Shown: piece after piece, positions 30,175 to 40,722 of the stretch | Layout of the letters: the number at the start of each line of letters is the position of its first letter | Numbering within the stretch: the first letter of the stretch is position 1 | NCBI RefSeq assembly: GCF_900095735.1 | Contig: NZ_FNLO01000016.1 | Coordinates: 49,762 to 113,761 of the forward strand | Direction of reading: 5' to 3' | Length of the DNA: 64,000 bases | From: Chitinasiproducens palmae | GTDB taxonomy: Bacteria; Pseudomonadota; Gammaproteobacteria; Burkholderiales; Burkholderiaceae | The notes under the pieces: generated by a model | What the model was told of the DNA's origin: nothing | Database searches by the model: none | Seen by the model: the letters and a program-made list of their open reading frames with translations, nothing else | Translations under genes and position numbers: made by a program

Positions 30175-31317
30175 TTACAGTTGTCCGTAGCTATGCAGGC
30201 CGGACAGGAACATATTCACGCCGAGGAAAGCGAAGGTGGTGACGAGCAGCCCGATCAGCGCCCACCAGGCGGCCACCGTGCCGCGCAAGCCCTTCAGCAG
30301 TCGCATGTGCAGCCAGGCGGCATAGTTCAGCCAGACGATCAGCGCCCAGGTCTCCTTCGGATCCCAGCTCCAGTAGCCGCCCCAGGCTTCGGCCGCCCAC
30401 AGCGCGCCGAGGATGGTGGCGATCGTGAAGAAGGTGAAGCCGACAGTGATGGCCTTGTACATCACGTCGTCCAGCGTCTCGAGCGACGGCAGGCGGTCGA
30501 CGAAGCGGCCGTTCGACTTGAGCAGATAGGCTACGGAGACCATCGCCGACAGCGAGAAACAGCCATAGCCGATGAAGTTCGCCGGCACGTGGATCTTCAT
30601 CCACCAGCTTTGCAGCGCCGGCACCAGCGGCTGGATCTGCTGCGCGTCGCGCGCCACCGAATACCACATCAGGAAACCGACGGCCGCGGCGATCACCAGC
30701 AGCACGAACGGGCCGAATGCGCGCGTCGCGTAGCGCCCCTCGTAGTACAGATAGAACAGCGAGGTGATCAGGCAGAACAGGACGAAGACCTCGTACAGAT
30801 TCGAGATCGGAATGTGGCCGACGTCGCTGCCGATCATGTACGACTCGTACCACCGCACCATCATTCCGGTGAAGCCGAACCACACGGCGGTCCAGCACAG
30901 GCGCGTGCCGAGACGCCCGCCGGTCTCCGAGCGTCCCAGGAAGCCGATCCAGTAGAAGAGCGTCGAGAGCACAAACAACGCGCTCATCCAGAGAATCGCC
31001 GACTGGCTGGACAGCAGGTACTTGAGGAAGAAGTTGCTGTCGGCGCGTGCGAGGTCGTGGTGATACAGGCCGATGCTCGCAAGCGCCGCCAGCGCGATAC
31101 CGAACAGCAACGGACGCACCGGCTTCCAATACCAGCCCAGTGCGATGCCGGTGGGCACGGATGCGACAAGAACCGCTTGCTCGTAGTAGTCCATGTACGC
31201 GTGATAGCGCAGCAGCGCGAACGCGCCGCCGGCAATCAGCGCCAGCGCGAAAACGTAATCGAACGGCGAGAGACGGCGCCAGGTCGGCAGCGCCTCGGAG
31301 GCGGAGGAATAATGCAT
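30175..31317 (-). CDS. ccsB: cytochrome c biogenesis protein CcsB (ResC)
   Basis: A 380-residue polytopic membrane protein of system II cytochrome c maturation, which moves haem across the membrane and ligates it to apocytochromes together with ResB. The tryptophan-rich haem-handling motif is WGGYWSWDPKETWALIVW near residue 300, with conserved flanking histidines in the membrane part. It follows resB by 12 bases and both are surely co-transcribed. Confidence 0.95.
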   Translation of the reverse strand: MHYSSASEALPTWRRLSPFDYVFALALIAGGAFALLRYHAYMDYYEQAVLVASVPTGIALGWYWKPVRPLLFGIALAALASIGLYHHDLARADSNFFLKYLLSSQSAILWMSALFVLSTLFYWIGFLGRSETGGRLGTRLCWTAVWFGFTGMMVRWYESYMIGSDVGHIPISNLYEVFVLFCLITSLFYLYYEGRYATRAFGPFVLLVIAAAVGFLMWYSVARDAQQIQPLVPALQSWWMKIHVPANFIGYGCFSLSAMVSVAYLLKSNGRFVDRLPSLETLDDVMYKAITVGFTFFTIATILGALWAAEAWGGYWSWDPKETWALIVWLNYAAWLHMRLLKGLRGTVAAWWALIGLLVTTFAFLGVNMFLSGLHSYGQL

Positions 31318-31329
31318 GGTCGCGGTCGG

Positions 31330-33498
31330 CTAGGGCGCATCGGGCGCGGGGGGCGCACCGGCTTCGGCGCGCGCGGCGGCGCGCAGCTGGCGGAATTCGG
31401 TCTCGAAGTCGAGCGTCTTGCGGGTGCAGGACATCGCCATCAGTATCTGGGCGCCTTGATCCCGGTCCTTGATCCAGAACCAGACGCGACGTTCGCGGAT
31501 ATAGAACATCGCGAACACGCCAAGGACCAGCAGGAGACTGCCAAGATACACGATTTTCTTGCCCGGCGCGCGCGTCAGCTGGAACACCGACGCCTGCACC
31601 TGCTTGAAGCTGTCGAGCTGCAGGAACACCGGCGAACCGTAGAAGAAACTGTCGGACAGCGCGTTCAGCGAGGTATCGATGAAGCGGCCGGTATGTTCGT
31701 CCGGCTGCAGCGGCGGTTGGCTGTCGCGTTCGCGCGCGGCCTGCCACAGATCCCACACGCTGCCCTGCAGAACGCGCAACAGCAGGCCCGCCGCCTTCTC
31801 CTGTTCCGCCTTCGGAACGGTACGCTCGATGAAGCCGGCCACCGCGGTGAAGCCGCCGGGTGCGCCGGATGCGCCGGATGCGTGATCCTGCGCATCGGCC
31901 GCCGGCGGCGCGTCGGCGCCCGCGAACAACGACAGGACGCGCAGCGCGCTCTGGCGAAGCTGTTCGATCATCGCCGGGCCGCCGGCGCGGCCCGACCGCT
32001 CGGCAAAGCGACTTGCCGCGATCGCGCGGAGATTGGGGTCGGCAAGCGCCGCGCGCAGACGCATCCACTCGGTCAGGCTGCCGTCCGCATCGGCGGGGAG
32101 CCGCAGATAGCGGAACGGCGCGTCGGGCGTGGCGCGCATGCCGGCCAGGAACAGCGACTCGCCGTCGATCGTCGTCGGCACCATATAGTTGTTGAACTCG
32201 CGGGCCTGACCGCTGGCGTCGCGCAACTTGAAGCGCAGCGACGGACCGATGTTGTGCAGCGATTGCGGGCGCGACGTCTTGGCGCCGGAGCCGAGCCGCT
32301 CGTCGAACGCTTCGGCCAGCGACCGCTTGGCCACGCCGCGCACGTCGTTGCGGCCGTCCGCGTTGCTCATGTTCTCCACGTTGATCGCGCGGAAGTCGAC
32401 GAATTCGAGCGTTTGCCCGTCGCCCAGCGCATAGCTGCCGCCGATCTTGCCGTCGATGCGCTTCGGCTGCATGCCCGCGCCGTGCATCGGATACAGCGAC
32501 AGGGCAAGCGTGGTGCCGCCGTCCTCGAAACTCGACTGATAGATCGAGATTCCGTCGAAGGTGGCCGGCTTGTTGACCTCGATGCGCACCGGCGTGGTCT
32601 TGCCGGTGGCGTGATCGACGACGACGATGTCGCTCGCGAATAGCTTCGGCATGCCGGTCGAGTAGTAGTCGACGACGAACTTCTTCAACTGGATGGTGAT
32701 CGGCAGGTCCTGCACGAGCATGCCGTTCGGCCGGTTCAGGATCGCCGTGGACACCTGCTGCCCTTCGGGCACCCAGGCATAGCCGCGGAAGCTCGGGTTC
32801 CAAGTGGCCAGCCGGTGCGCGTCGCTGACGCCGCCGACCATCGGCTGGCCGGCGATCGGCGTCTTGTTGAACATCCAGCTCTGCAGGTGGATGCCGAGCC
32901 CGCTGTCCAGCAAGCCGCCCACGCAAATGACAACGATCGCAAGGTGGGCGCTGATGTAGCCAAAACGGCTGGCGGTGCCGCGCTTCGCCGCGATCAACGT
33001 CGCGCCGGCGCCGCCTGTCTCGCTCGCGTCCTTGTCCCGCGTCACGAATTTGTAGCCGCGCCGCGTCAGCAGGCGCTGCAACGCACCGACCGCCTCGCCG
33101 CGCGGCTGGGCAGCGGGAAAGGCGTCGCGATGGCCGAACGCCAGCAGGCTCTGCTCGCGCACCCGGTCCTTCCAGTTGCGCGCATCGGCGAGCATCTTCG
33201 GACCGTTGCGCCAGACGCAGATCGAGATCGACACGACCAGGAAGGCCATGATCAGCAGGAACCAGCTGCTGCTGTAGACATCGAAGATGCCCAGCGCGCG
33301 GAAGATGTCGGCCCAGAACGGCCCGAACTGATTCACGTAGTTCGGATACGGTTCCTGCTGGTTGACGACGGTGCCGACCAGGCTGGCGATCGCGATCAGC
33401 ACCAGCAGCGCGATTGCGAAGCGCATCGAACCGATCAGCTCGACCGTGTCTTTTACTACGCGCCGATGCCTGGGGCTCGGGCCGGGGGAAACGCTCAT
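31330..33498 (-). CDS. resB: cytochrome c biogenesis protein ResB
   Basis: A 722-residue membrane protein of the ResB/Ccs1 family, partner of CcsB. Hydrophobic helices occur near residues 25-45, 75-95 and 175-195, followed by a very large periplasmic domain and a last helix around IVYLGSLLLVLGVFAMFYI. This domain carries the family features VNQQEPYPNYVNQFGPFWA and VDYYSTGMPK. The start at 33498 gives the family's normal N-terminus; the frame remains open upstream without recognisable sequence. Confidence 0.94.
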   Translation of the reverse strand: MSVSPGPSPRHRRVVKDTVELIGSMRFAIALLVLIAIASLVGTVVNQQEPYPNYVNQFGPFWADIFRALGIFDVYSSSWFLLIMAFLVVSISICVWRNGPKMLADARNWKDRVREQSLLAFGHRDAFPAAQPRGEAVGALQRLLTRRGYKFVTRDKDASETGGAGATLIAAKRGTASRFGYISAHLAIVVICVGGLLDSGLGIHLQSWMFNKTPIAGQPMVGGVSDAHRLATWNPSFRGYAWVPEGQQVSTAILNRPNGMLVQDLPITIQLKKFVVDYYSTGMPKLFASDIVVVDHATGKTTPVRIEVNKPATFDGISIYQSSFEDGGTTLALSLYPMHGAGMQPKRIDGKIGGSYALGDGQTLEFVDFRAINVENMSNADGRNDVRGVAKRSLAEAFDERLGSGAKTSRPQSLHNIGPSLRFKLRDASGQAREFNNYMVPTTIDGESLFLAGMRATPDAPFRYLRLPADADGSLTEWMRLRAALADPNLRAIAASRFAERSGRAGGPAMIEQLRQSALRVLSLFAGADAPPAADAQDHASGASGAPGGFTAVAGFIERTVPKAEQEKAAGLLLRVLQGSVWDLWQAARERDSQPPLQPDEHTGRFIDTSLNALSDSFFYGSPVFLQLDSFKQVQASVFQLTRAPGKKIVYLGSLLLVLGVFAMFYIRERRVWFWIKDRDQGAQILMAMSCTRKTLDFETEFRQLRAAARAEAGAPPAPDAP

Positions 33499-34036
33499 CA
33501 GGTTGGACAACCTTCTTGAAATCGGCAAGGGCCGGGACACGCCTGCGACACTGCGCTCGCGTCTCGGCGCGGGCGCGGTCCGTTGCGCCCGCGGACACGA
33601 GTGGCAGCCAGCGCCGCGCGAACGCGCCGCCGCTGTCTCACTATTCAACACAGGCGACCTGCACCTGGAAGCAGCGCCGCGGTGACCGAGGCTGGCGACA
33701 TTGCCCAGACAGCGCCACGCGCCGGCAGCGTCGTTTCGGGCCACTCGTTCGGCCAGCAACGCGACACAGTTGGTCCGTGCCGTCCGCTTGCGGACCGCAC
33801 GGACCGACTGGCGCGGTATTGTACAATGCCCGGCTTGGCGCATCGGCCGTCCTGTGGCACGTCGCAAACGACGCGTCGAACGCGTGAGCCGTGCAGCAGC
33901 AGTCGCGCCGACGGCGAAGCAGCGCGCGTCAGCATGACGCATGCGTGCCCCTCGCCGAATCCGCCCACCGCCGAATCCCGCTTCGGCGCGGTTGCCGGTC
34001 GACCCCTCCCCTGGCGCCCAACCCGGCCTTTCAAAT
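33499..34036. other. intergenic region between resB and engB, where a cytochrome c gene is often found
   Basis: About 540 bases between divergent genes. In Neisseria, and as I recall in Burkholderia relatives, a cytochrome c4 gene lies between resB and engB. Here I find no CXXCH-coding stretch in either strand and no convincing frame. The forward-strand sequence near 33817-33831 (GTATTGTACAATGCC) is a possible engB promoter element and contains a small inverted repeat. Confidence 0.5.
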
Positions 34037-34810
34037 ATGTCATCGCACGCCCACGACAACGCAGAGAAACGCGCTGCAAAGTCCTTCCTGCTGCATCAGT
34101 CGCGCTTCTTCACGACGGTCAACCACTTGAAGGACCTGCCGCGCGAAGCGTGGCACGAAGTCGCCTTCGCGGGCCGCTCGAACGCCGGAAAGTCCAGCGC
34201 AATCAATGTGTTGTGCAATCAGCGCCGGCTCGCTTTCGCGAGCAAGACGCCGGGCCGGACGCAGCATATCAACTTCTTCACCGTCGGTCCGGAGAAGTCG
34301 CCCGAGGGTTTCATCGTCGACCTGCCGGGCTACGGCTACGCGCAGGTGCCCGGCGCGGCGAAGGCGCACTGGAGCCAGTTGCTGAGCAGCTATGTGCAGA
34401 CGCGCGCCGCGCTGCGCGGCTTGATCCTGCTGACCGATTCGCGGCGGCCGCTGACCGATCTCGACATGCAGATGATCGACTGGTTTGCACCAACCGGCCG
34501 CCCGATCCATCTTCTGCTGACGAAGGCGGACAAATTGTCGCGGCAAGAAAGCGTTAATGCGCTGCGCGCGGCGCGCGCCACCATCGCGCGTTATGACGAG
34601 GCGAACGGTACGCGCCAACTGAGCGCCCAGCTGTTCTCGGCGCTGAAGCGCGTCGGCCTGGAGGAAGCGCACGCGGTGATAGAGGGCTGGCTACGCGGCG
34701 ATGCTGCGCGCTCGAACGCCGACTCGGACGCGGACGCGAGCGAGACGTCCCGGGCCGCCGCGAGTCCTGATGCGCCGGCACCCGGCGTCGACGAACCGGA
34801 CGCCAACTGA
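34037..34810 (+). CDS. engB: ribosome biogenesis GTP-binding protein EngB (YsxC/YihA)
   Basis: A 257-residue GTPase needed for late 50S subunit assembly. G1 is GRSNAGKSS (about 45-53), the G2 Thr lies in KTPGRTQ, G3 is DLPGYGYA and G4 is TKADK. The core ends near residue 225; the last 30 or so residues form an acidic Ala/Asp/Pro tail of low complexity. The ATG at 34037 is used because the family N-terminus begins about there; the open frame upstream is non-homologous. Confidence 0.95.
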   Translation: MSSHAHDNAEKRAAKSFLLHQSRFFTTVNHLKDLPREAWHEVAFAGRSNAGKSSAINVLCNQRRLAFASKTPGRTQHINFFTVGPEKSPEGFIVDLPGYGYAQVPGAAKAHWSQLLSSYVQTRAALRGLILLTDSRRPLTDLDMQMIDWFAPTGRPIHLLLTKADKLSRQESVNALRAARATIARYDEANGTRQLSAQLFSALKRVGLEEAHAVIEGWLRGDAARSNADSDADASETSRAAASPDAPAPGVDEPDAN

Positions 34811-36336
<1,526 letters not shown>

Positions 36337-36502
36337 CGGGGTCGATCCAACCGACGGAAGCGAGCGGCGTCGCGCCCGCTGGTCCGCCGCATGTTTCCGA
36401 GCGGAACAGAGTCGACCGGACCGAAATCAGACGGAACCGGCCGGGCAGCCTCGCCTGGCCTGATCCGCTGCCCGCATCCAATGGACCGGACGATTTGCCG
36501 CG

Positions 36503-38713
36503 TCAGCGGCGTAGTGCCTCCATCAGACGCGCGGTCGCCGCCGAAGTGCTGGCCGCGGAAGCCTTGCCTGCGGACGCAGTGTCTGCCGACGTGGTGCCTG
36601 CCGACGTGGTGGCTGCCGACGTGGTGGCTGCCGCGCTGATGCCTGACGAAGCTGCCAAGGCGCTCGACAGCGCAGCGGCGTCTTCGCCCCGCTCGCCCGT
36701 CGGACCAGTGCTCCCTGCGCTCGCCATATTCCCTCCACCGTCTGCACTTTGCGCGCCGGTCTGGCCGCGCCGCCACGCGGTCTCGACGCTGGCGGCGAAC
36801 CGTGCGACGTCTTGGAAGCCGACGACGCGCGTGCCGGGGATCTCCTTGCCCGCCGCGTCGAAGAACACGATCGCCGGCGGCCCGAACAAGCGGAAACGAC
36901 GCAGCAACACCTGATCGGCAGCGCTGTTGCGGGTTACGTCGGCCTCGAACAGCGAGAAGCGCGCCATCGCCTGACGCGCCGCCGGCTTCGGGAACACCAG
37001 TTTCTCCATCTCCACGCAACTGGTGCACCAGTCGGCGTGAAAGATCAACATCGACGGCTTGCCGCTGGCGGCGAGCGCTGCGTCGAGCTGGGTGGCATCG
37101 GCGACAGGCATCGCGCCTTCGAGCCGCGCCGCCTGTGCTCGCGGCGACACCCTGGCAGCATCTCCGGCACTGTCGCCGGCCGGTTGGCCCGACGCGTCGC
37201 CACCGCGCACGAACACCGCGAGCGGCACGAGTGCGTCGGTACTGCCTGCCGCGGCACCGACCGTCAGACAGGCGGCCTGCAACAGCAACGGGAGCGCCAC
37301 CGCACGCCGCAGTACGCCTGCGCGGCCGGCACGCCACATCAGCATGCCGCACAGGCTGAGCAGGAGCGCGAGCAGCAGCAGGCGCACGGTGCCTGGCAGC
37401 ACGGGGCTGACGATCCACCATGCGGTGAACAGCAGCAGCACCCCGAACGCCTGCTTGATGCCGTTCATCCAGGCACCCGCGCGCGGCAGCAATGCACCCG
37501 CACCGGCACCGATCACGACCAACGGCAGTCCCAGGCCGAGCGCCATCGCGAACAATGCGGCGCCGCCGATCGCAGCGCGGCCGGACTGCGCGATGAACGC
37601 CAGGACGCCGAACAGCGGCGCGGTCATGCATGCGCCGACGGCCAGCGCGGACAAAGCGCCAATCGCGAATGCCGAACCGAGCCGGCCTCCCGTATGACGG
37701 CCGGCGCGGGCGTTGACACGGTGCTGCCATGCCTGCGGCAGTTGCAGCGTGAACCAGCCCATCTGAGCAAACGCGAAGACCGTCAACAGAAGCGCAAACG
37801 TGCCGAGCATCCACGGATTCTGCAGTGCCGCGCCGAGCCCCTTGCCGGCCAGCCCGGCCATGACGCCCAGAGCGGTGTAGACGAGCGCCATGCCGGCGAC
37901 GTAACTGACGGAGAGCGCAACGCCGCGCAGTCGGGAGGGGCGCGACGCCGGCGACTCGCCTGTCGACGGCACCCGCATATTGGCACCGAGCACGATCGAG
38001 GAGACGATCGGGATCATCGGCCACGAGCACGGCAGAAGGCTCATGCCGACGCCGATCACGAAGAAGATGGCGACGATCGCCGGCAGACCGCGTCCTGCCA
38101 GGATGCCCTGCGCATAGCCCGGATCGTACAGACGGTCCGACAGGCTGGCGGCCGGCGGCGTATCGTGTGCAGCGGCTTCAGGCAGCGTCAGCGCGACGCG
38201 CCGGGTCATCGGTGGATAACAGACGCCTTTGTCGGAACAGCCCTGCGACGTCGCCTGAAGCGTCACGCGATGGCCGGCTGCCGCGGTCAGCGGCAGTCGG
38301 ATCTCGACCTGATGGTGATAGACCTCGACATCCTTTTCGAAGGTGGGATCGTATTTGACCTCGCCCTTCGGAAACACCGGCTGGCCGAGCGTCGCGCCTT
38401 CGGCCGCGAACGCGAAGCGCTCGCGATACATGTAGTACGAGTCCGCGATGTGATACGTCAGCAGCAGCGCGTCGGGCAGGGCGCGGGCCTCGAGTCGGAA
38501 GGCCTGTTCCGGAGGCAGGAAATCCTCGTCCGCATGCGCCACGCCGATGCCCCGCAGGCCGGCCAGCAGTGCGAACAACAGAAACAGCATCACCGACGCG
38601 GCGAAGCGGCGCAGCCGTGCCGCGTCATGCAGGCTGTCGGTATGCGATTGCCCCGATTGCCCCGATGATGCCGATGCCGCGGCCGCGGACGCGGCCAAGC
38701 CTGCGCGCTTCAT
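36503..38713 (-). CDS. dsbD: thiol:disulfide interchange protein DsbD
   Basis: A 736-residue inner-membrane reductase that carries electrons from cytoplasmic thioredoxin to periplasmic DsbC and CcmG-type acceptors. A signal peptide (about 36-62) precedes the alpha domain, whose redox pair is CSDKGVC. The membrane domain has its cysteines in LLPCSWPMIPIV and GACMTAPLFG. The gamma thioredoxin domain has CTSC in HADWCTSCVEME. The protein continues about 60 residues past the domain into an Ala/Ser/Thr-rich tail encoded by an in-frame 15-bp repeat. The ATG overlaps the stop of the cutA-like gene (ATGA). Confidence 0.95.
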   Translation of the reverse strand: MKRAGLAASAAAASASSGQSGQSHTDSLHDAARLRRFAASVMLFLLFALLAGLRGIGVAHADEDFLPPEQAFRLEARALPDALLLTYHIADSYYMYRERFAFAAEGATLGQPVFPKGEVKYDPTFEKDVEVYHHQVEIRLPLTAAAGHRVTLQATSQGCSDKGVCYPPMTRRVALTLPEAAAHDTPPAASLSDRLYDPGYAQGILAGRGLPAIVAIFFVIGVGMSLLPCSWPMIPIVSSIVLGANMRVPSTGESPASRPSRLRGVALSVSYVAGMALVYTALGVMAGLAGKGLGAALQNPWMLGTFALLLTVFAFAQMGWFTLQLPQAWQHRVNARAGRHTGGRLGSAFAIGALSALAVGACMTAPLFGVLAFIAQSGRAAIGGAALFAMALGLGLPLVVIGAGAGALLPRAGAWMNGIKQAFGVLLLFTAWWIVSPVLPGTVRLLLLALLLSLCGMLMWRAGRAGVLRRAVALPLLLQAACLTVGAAAGSTDALVPLAVFVRGGDASGQPAGDSAGDAARVSPRAQAARLEGAMPVADATQLDAALAASGKPSMLIFHADWCTSCVEMEKLVFPKPAARQAMARFSLFEADVTRNSAADQVLLRRFRLFGPPAIVFFDAAGKEIPGTRVVGFQDVARFAASVETAWRRGQTGAQSADGGGNMASAGSTGPTGERGEDAAALSSALAASSGISAAATTSAATTSAGTTSADTASAGKASAASTSAATARLMEALRR
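36585..36644. repeat. 15-bp in-frame tandem repeat in the 3' end of dsbD
   Basis: Units GCCGACGTGGTGCCT, GCCGACGTGGTGGCT, GCCGACGTGGTGGCT and a degenerate GCCGCGCTGATGCCT stand head to tail. In the dsbD frame each codes for a pentapeptide of the SAATT/SAGTT kind in the C-terminal tail. Length change by whole units would not disturb the frame. Confidence 0.85.
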
Positions 38714-39024
38714 GCGTGTGTCTCCGCGGCAACCCAACGCGCATGCCAACCCGGCGACGGCAACGCCCACTCGCTCAGCGCGGCGGCGCCGCAGCGTGCA
38801 TCCAGCAGTTGCATGAGGGCGTCGCACTGGCACGCGCTGGTCCGGAATTCGATGTCGATCTCTCCGTCGCAGGACGGCGGTTCCGGTGCCCCCAGACGCG
38901 CCGGCGTCGGCTCGCGGCTGGCGGATACCGCGAGCCGCAACGTCAGAACTTCGTCGATCACATCGCTCGCGCGCCGATGATCGCCGAGGCGCGCGCGAAC
39001 CACCGAGATTTCATGTGCTGCCAT
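38710..39024 (-). CDS. CutA-like protein, strongly diverged
   Basis: A 104-residue protein coupled to dsbD by an ATGA overlap, in the place where cutA stands in related genomes. By eye, the order of features fits CutA1: a central strand (GEIDIEFRTSACQCDALMQ versus the family EVQLLFKTS pattern) and a C-terminal SEWALPSPGWHARWVAAET versus the family's W-x-(7-9)-Y-x-x-W-V-x-x-ET. The N-terminal VPD/LAACVN region is largely unrecognisable. CutA forms small trimers linked to divalent-metal tolerance. Whether this copy keeps any activity is doubtful. Confidence 0.65.
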   Translation of the reverse strand: MAAHEISVVRARLGDHRRASDVIDEVLTLRLAVSASREPTPARLGAPEPPSCDGEIDIEFRTSACQCDALMQLLDARCGAAALSEWALPSPGWHARWVAAETHA

Positions 39025-39260
39025 GATTGAACCGAAAACGTCTTGCGGAAGAGCAGATTATAGAAAGGCAGGTGGCGGGAGGAACACATGCTGACCGAAC
39101 GGCATAGCGCGGGCATCGTGCCGGCGATCGGCGGTCCGCAGTTGAATCGCCCGTTAGGCCTGCGCCGGGCTTATGATGCCATTGGCAGAGCGGCAGTTCA
39201 TTGCGTCAACGCTGCGGCGCCCCGCCGCAGCACCGCCAGCTCTTCTCAGCAAGGATTCGT

Positions 39261-39869
39261 ATGCGCTCCATCGCTTCCTTCATGCGCGGCACTGGCCGCA
39301 TGAAGTTCAGGATTTTTCGCGCATTGCCGCGTCGCCGCTGGTCGGCCTGGCTGGCCACTGGCGGCTTCGTGTTTTCGCTGTGCGCGCTGCCGTCGCTCGG
39401 CCATGCAGCTGCCTCCGATGCCCTGGCGCACGCCGCTGACCCTGGCGATCCCGCCCAAGTGTGTGCGAAGGCCGGTACCGACGATCGTCTGATGCCGCTG
39501 CCGCCGTCCTGGGCGCCTGCCGCGCGTCAGGCGCTCGGCCTGGCGATGCCCGACGCGGTGATGACCCGTACGACCTTCGCGCGCTGCATGGACGGTACCG
39601 CGATGGTCTGCAATGCAGGGGCCAACCTGCCATGCGGGAAGGCGGACAAACGCACCCGGCGCAAGGACATCGCCGCCTACTGCGCCGATCACCGCGATGC
39701 GGGCATGATTCCGGCCTATGCGACCGGTCACGACACGCCTTACACATGGCGCTGCGTCGGCACCCGCGCCGTGGCCGACACCGCGCACGCGGACCAACTC
39801 GATGCGCGCGGCTTTTTCGCGCGTTATTGGCAGGCGCTGCCAGGCAACGTGCCGAAACGCAGCGACTGA
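39261..39869 (+). CDS. secreted cysteine-rich protein of unknown function
   Basis: A 202-residue protein with a good ribosome-binding sequence (AAGGA five bases before the ATG) and a long signal peptide: basic start to residue 26, hydrophobic ATGGFVFSLCALPSL and likely cleavage after GHAA (about 50). The mature part has six cysteines arranged in pairs, including CMDGTAMVCNAGANLPCGKAD, AYCADHRDAG and AYATGHDTPYTWRCVG. The GANLPCG and ATGHDTxYxWRC segments look like a conserved family of proteobacterial envelope proteins that I cannot name. It stands alone between divergent cutA and convergent rplQ, with no context that suggests a role. Confidence 0.8.
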   Translation: MRSIASFMRGTGRMKFRIFRALPRRRWSAWLATGGFVFSLCALPSLGHAAASDALAHAADPGDPAQVCAKAGTDDRLMPLPPSWAPAARQALGLAMPDAVMTRTTFARCMDGTAMVCNAGANLPCGKADKRTRRKDIAAYCADHRDAGMIPAYATGHDTPYTWRCVGTRAVADTAHADQLDARGFFARYWQALPGNVPKRSD

Positions 39870-40043
39870 ATGGCGCGCCGGCGCGCGCGCTGATGGCGCC
39901 GTGCCGTGTCGAACCTGACCGGCACTTGCAACGCGGCACTTGCAACGCGGCGTGCGATCCGACCGGTGCCGCTGCTGTCTTATCGCGCATTGCCCGGGCG
40001 CGCATCGACTGATGCGCCATGCCGCGCAGCGCCGTCGAGACGA

Positions 40044-40092
40044 CGGATGACGGATGACGGATGACGGACGACGGACGACGGACGACGGACGA
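40044..40092. repeat. 7-bp tandem repeat, 7 units
   Basis: Three copies of CGGATGA (40044-40064) are followed by four copies of CGGACGA (40065-40092), a two-allele structure like that of the 11-bp array near aroK. It lies in the non-coding interval between the secreted-protein gene and the terminator of the rplQ operon. Confidence 0.93.
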
Positions 40093-40145
40093 GGTCATTG
40101 TGCCGGCGTGGCCCGCCCGGCGTCGCAGTACCTGTTCACACAATG

Positions 40146-40170
40146 AAAAAAGCCAGGCATGGCCTGGCTT
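40146..40170 (-). terminator. rho-independent terminator after rplQ
   Basis: A 9-bp perfect stem (AAGCCAGGC / GCCTGGCTT, 40150-40158 and 40162-40170) with a 3-base loop is followed, on the reverse strand, by a run of T (the A run at 40146-40151). It ends the alpha operon about 43 bases after the rplQ stop. Confidence 0.92.
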
Positions 40171-40212
40171 CTTCAAACGCTGCCGCGTCGCGTCCGCGAC
40201 GCGCTGCAACGC

Positions 40213-40608
40213 TTACTCTGCGTCGCTGACTTCTTCGCCTTCAACATCGGTCGGGCGGTCGACCAGCTCGACGAACGCCATCGGCGCATTGTCGCCGTGA
40301 CGGAAGCCGATCTTCAGGATGCGCAGATAGCCGCCCGGACGGGTCGCGTAACGCGGGCCCAGTTCGTTGAACAGCTTGGTCACCGAGTCACGATCGCGCA
40401 GGCGATTGAACGCCAGACGACGGTTGGCGACCGTGGCGGTCTTGCCCAGCGTGATCAGCGGCTCGACGACCTTGCGCAGTTCCTTCGCCTTCGGCAGCGT
40501 GGTCTTGATCGCTTCGTGCTCGATCAGGGAATTCGACATGTTGCGCAGCATCGCCAGGCGATGGCTGCTGGTGCGGTTCAGTTTCCGCAGACCGTTACGG
40601 TGACGCAT
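40213..40608 (-). CDS. rplQ: 50S ribosomal protein L17
   Basis: bL17, 131 residues, a protein of the large-subunit surface near the exit tunnel. The start [20 protein letters not shown] is the family signature, and NGLRKLNR and [16 protein letters not shown] match throughout. The short acidic tail is EGEEVSDAE. It is the last gene of the ribosomal cluster, 114 bases after rpoA and just before an intrinsic terminator. Confidence 0.98.
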   Translation of the reverse strand: MRHRNGLRKLNRTSSHRLAMLRNMSNSLIEHEAIKTTLPKAKELRKVVEPLITLGKTATVANRRLAFNRLRDRDSVTKLFNELGPRYATRPGGYLRILKIGFRHGDNAPMAFVELVDRPTDVEGEEVSDAE

Positions 40609-40687
40609 GATGTTTTCCTGTTGAAAGTCTTGATCCGGCTCTTCTATCGTCGCGCGCGACGCGGTCCGGTCGGTAAGTCAGTCGGGC

Positions 40688-40711
40688 GGAACGGCGGCGA
40701 GCCGCCGTTCC
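40688..40711 (-). other. GC-rich hairpin between rpoA and rplQ
   Basis: GGAACGGCGG and CCGCCGTTCC form a 10-bp stem with a 4-base loop in the rpoA-rplQ spacer. No T run follows on the reverse strand, so it is more likely an RNA-processing or stability element than a terminator. Confidence 0.5.
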
Positions 40712-40722
40712 GGTCCGGCATT

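Noticed and set aside
30191..33598. Very long reverse frame (over 1100 codons) across resB and ccsB
   Set aside because: It is the shadow of resB/ccsB in another frame; the product is Arg/Ala-rich without domains, whereas resB and ccsB show full family motifs.
36749..38668. Forward frame of about 640 codons opposite dsbD
   Set aside because: Gln/Arg/His-rich antisense product; dsbD on the other strand carries all redox motifs.
40688..40711. Hairpin between rpoA and rplQ considered as a terminator
   Set aside because: No T run follows the stem on the transcribed strand; kept only as a hairpin.
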